Assembly: GCF_954871325.1 (NCBI RefSeq)
Contig: NC_088778.1
Location: forward strand, 2,141,743-2,205,742
Source of the DNA: Gordionus sp. m RMFG-2023
Taxonomy: Eukaryota > Nematomorpha > Gordioida > Chordodea > Parachordodidae
DNA: 64,000 nucleotides
Direction: 5' to 3'
Below are positions 60,814 to 64,000 of the stretch, piece after piece. Position numbers and translations under genes: made by a program. The first letter of the stretch is position 1, and every line of letters begins with the position of its first letter. The notes below the pieces were generated by a model. The model did no database searches. It had not been told where the DNA came from and worked only from the letters and a program-made list of their open reading frames with translations.

Positions 60814-62850
60814 TAACATTTCCTCTTCTTTTTAAATTTCTTCCTTCGAAAGCTAGAGTGTTCTTTCCTATCATCGAGAGTATAGACCATCTGATTATCG
60901 TTAGTTGAATTGATTATCGAACATTATGAAACATCGTTGTTTGAAATCATTGTTGAAACGTCGTTAGTTGAACATTGCTTGTTGATTTGCTGTTTGTATT
61001 GATCATCCCATTTCTCTTTCAAAATTTTATACAAATATTTTTTACAAAATTTTATTTATTTATAACAATTAATCATTTTCTATGTCGTAGGTCATATTCT
61101 CGCTTTTGAACTTGACTTTGAATTTTAGAATTTTGAACTTGAACTTGTTCACACTTGTTCACTTCTTCCCCCTCTAAAAATTTTTTCATTTGTTTGTAGT
61201 AGAAATTTGATATTTTGTTCGTTGTTTAGCCTGAGTCATATCTTTTTCATTGATTTGTTCTTATCCTGTTATCATTATCATCTAATCATTCGCTTGAACA
61301 TCATCTTCACACAGTTCATCTCGTCATTTTATCAATGTTTGTAAATAATAAAATAATTTTGGAATAATGATAATGGAATAAATAATTTATCAGAATCAAT
61401 CATAAGAATAAGAATCATGGAATATAGAATAATAGAATATTTGAAATTGTTTCATTTTATATTATAATTTTTTATTTATTACTTAATTATTTTTATTTTT
61501 AAATTTTACTCCTTTATTTTTCAATTTAAACACTTTTTTTATATCATAATTTCTCTTTAACTTGTTCTTTATAACAAAATTTCTCTTTCTCCTTCCATTT
61601 TCAACATACGATCTCCATATCGTACTCCTAATCTCTCTTTCAACATCACGATATTTAATAACCTTTGTTGTATTGTAATTTTCTTTTCCAAAGTTTTTTT
61701 AAATTTTTTATTAATTATAAAATTTTTTATTTTATTAATATCTTCAATTATTATTTCATCATTGTTTTTAATAACTATTATTTCTTTAATTGTTATCAAA
61801 TGATTTATTTCTTCTAATTTATAATAATTTATTTCTTCTAATTTATAATAATTTATTTCTTTTTTACATTTGGTATTAATTTACATAATCCAATTTTATT
61901 CAAGTATTTATTATTATGATATTTGTAATTATAATTTTCATGCTTTTTACTGTAATATTTTGAGTTTTGTCTTCATATCTCACTTTTATTTTAACGATTC
62001 CTAGCACCTCTATTCTTCTCCCATCATAGCCAGTCAGATTCGTATCCGATTTATTCAAGACTTTGATTCCTATCTTTCTAGCAATATTAATCGGCAATAT
62101 AGAAAATCGTGACCCGGTGTTGATCTGCATGTCTACCGGTATATCGTTAAGGTATATCGTAACTTTGTAATCATCATTTGCCTTGTCATCATCATCCATT
62201 CTATTTACATCAAATCTGTTCTTGTATGAGTGATTATTGTTTTGATTATTGTTTTGATTATTATTGTATCTAGGTATGTATCTCGATTCGTTCTGATGTC
62301 TATAATATCTATAATTATTTTCATTATATTTGTAATTATCATTATTATTATATCTATAGTTATCGTAGTTATAATTATTGTTAAATCTTGTAAAATTATT
62401 ATACGGTCCTGATCCATTATACCCCCTATCATTATCATAAACTCTAGGATTATAATTGTTTCTATATCTTGGTTCATAATTATTTGTATGTCTCGAATCT
62501 TCATAATTATCGTATCTCGGTTTCCACTGATATCTGTGTACGTGCGACTTCATCCCTTTATCGTGCTCATCGTATTTCATCATCCTTAAATTTTTTACTA
62601 AATAATCTTCTAATTAATCTATTAATTTTGTTTTATCAATATTGTCTTATTTTAAATATTTCAACATATTTTATTATATTTTTATTCAATTTTATATTTT
62701 AATCATCTCTTACGTTTTTTTTAGAATAATATTAAAATCATTTTCCATAATCCTCTTTCGTCTAGCTTCACCATGTTTCAGTATAATTTGTTGATAAACA
62801 CACGGAAGGCAGGTATTAAAAAAAGTAGAAAAAGATTAAATTATTTTGTT

Positions 62851-63079
62851 AACTCTTTTTTGATTTTTAAATTTAATTTTATTATATCTCTCTATATACA
62901 TTTTTTATAATATCGTATTTACATATAAACAAAATATCGTATTTACATATAAACAAAATACATATGTCATTTACAATTTCATTTTACTTTTTCTTATCAC
63001 CGACCTTTTAAAGTAAAAAATACAATATTCAATTTTAGACCTTTTAAACAAAAATTATAATATTCAATTTTAATTATAT
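62851..63079 (+). repeat. Direct repeat flanking the gag-protease segment, right copy
   Basis: Second copy of 60585-60813, in the same orientation, 2.27 kb away. It has an internal 25-bp duplication ('atcgtatttacatataaacaaaat' twice) that the left copy lacks. High identity suggests that the event that made the pair is younger than the fossil around it. Confidence 0.75.
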
Positions 63080-64000
63080 TGAACAAATAGTAACGCTTTA
63101 TCCATTCTAATTTCCTTTACTTCTATCGGTTTAAATAAGTCCCATTTAGTTTTAATATTACGATTAAACATTCTTTTAGAAGGTGCCACTCCTGTTGTAT
63201 TATTTGGTGTATTTCTGTAATTGAATAAAAATTTGTCGAGTGAAGTGTCTAAATCAATCTTAATATTTCTTTTCATATGTGCCTTAAACGCGGATGTTAG
63301 TATATGTCTTATGTCGTAAACATTGCAAAATTTTTCAAAATCTTTACTCGTGAAATTAGTACCAATATCCGTAACTAAAGTATCAGGTATACAAAATAGC
63401 GAAATAGTTATATAAATTTTTTTTAACGTAATCTCAGTTGTAATATTCTTAACAGGAACTATAATTGGAAATTTACTGTAGGCATCGACTATTTAACCAA
63501 TTTTTTGTGAAAAATGGACTCGCATAATCTATGTGCATCCTTTCAAATGGTTTAGTCGCCGAGACCCATGGATTTTGTATTTTCTTTATTTTCGTGATAA
63601 ATATTACAATCATCACAACTTTTAACTTCCATCTCTATGTCATTATTCATACCAGACCACCACATAAAATCTTTGGCTAAGGATTTGATTTTACCTGCTC
63701 CCAAATGACTTTCATGTAATGTCTGCAGTACATTTTTTTTAAAACTTGATGGAATAATAATTTTGTTGTTTTTGAAAAAACAATCTTTAATAAGGCTGAG
63801 TTCTAATTCCATATTTTCATATGTTTTATTTTTTATAGGCTCATTATTCCTTATGTCATTTATAACTTGAGATAATTCTAAATATTAGTAAGTTTCATAC
63901 ATATTTTATTAAAATTAATGGGTGTATCGGCAAAGTTATTTTCAATTTCAATATTTTCAATAACATCTCACTAATTTCTTGTGGTAATTTTGAAAGGCAT

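Larger units (their letters stand above)
60390..64000 (-). mobile_element. Ty3/gypsy fossils: integrase parts split by a gag-protease segment
   Basis: On the - strand from the right edge: the integrase zinc-binding domain (LHESHLGAGKIKSLAKDFMW then WWSGM..., 63750-63620) and the core end (FLFNYRNTPNNTTGVAP, 63240-63190). Then comes a segment with an Asn/Tyr-rich gag-like region and an aspartic protease (MQINTGSRFSILPI box, 62583-61900), then an integrase C-terminal piece (KVGDFVWYK, RKHLDQLR; 60560-60400). The order is not that of a single element. The gag-protease segment lies between two ~229-bp direct repeats and seems inserted in, or duplicated within, the integrase-bearing element. Broken in several places. 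No reverse transcriptase is in the window. Confidence 0.72.

Noticed and set aside
62205-62504. Ile-rich - strand ORF and the + strand ORF 62230-62412
   Set aside because: Low-complexity shadows of the Asn/Tyr-rich gag-like frame at 61900-62583.

Overview
The window looks like AT-rich nuclear DNA of an invertebrate animal, probably a protostome. It has spliced genes with short GT-AG introns, the standard genetic code, very low GC outside exons, and a heavy load of hAT DNA transposons, Ty3/gypsy fossils and LINE remains. I could not place the phylum. The evidence for an animal is a Nup160-type nucleoporin, an animal-type myo-inositol oxygenase (MIOX) and a peptide-receptor-like GPCR.

Left half (1-31301, + strand): one large gene, Nup160, a scaffold subunit of the nuclear pore Y complex. 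It enters the window already in its coding region. I traced 20 exons to the stop at 31299-31301, and the exon phases agree at every junction. Much of the gene's length is transposons in its introns. Intron 2 holds a palindromic Ty3/gypsy fossil. Intron 3 holds a 9.5-kb hAT element whose left arm carries about 44 tandem 119-bp units. Intron 8 holds a 4.6-kb palindrome made of a gypsy fossil and a hAT piece. Intron 15 holds a small hAT-like element.

Middle (31302-42990): MIOX lies on the - strand, convergent with Nup160 and ending 476 bp from its stop. Seven exons (39337 down to 31778) join in phase and contain all six known iron ligands; the first exon or exons were not found. Its introns contain a 1.7-kb hAT transposon and two copies of a hAT MITE with perfect 8-bp target duplications. 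A third copy of this MITE sits in Nup160.

Right half (43000-64000): mainly repeats. There are two tandem copies of a long non-coding element with CAGTGGCGTCGCTAG-type ends, a 5'-complete but 3'-truncated LINE with endonuclease and reverse transcriptase next to a tRNA-like SINE head, and two diverged direct copies of a roughly 2.8-3 kb repeat. These two copies flank a - strand gene for a class A GPCR (54228-56152). Ty3/gypsy fossils fill the right edge. A 10-base assembly gap lies at 47611-47620.

No operon, CRISPR or microbial system is present. The most unusual structures are the lopsided tandem-array hAT and the repeated occurrence of palindromic (foldback) duplications of retroelement pieces.
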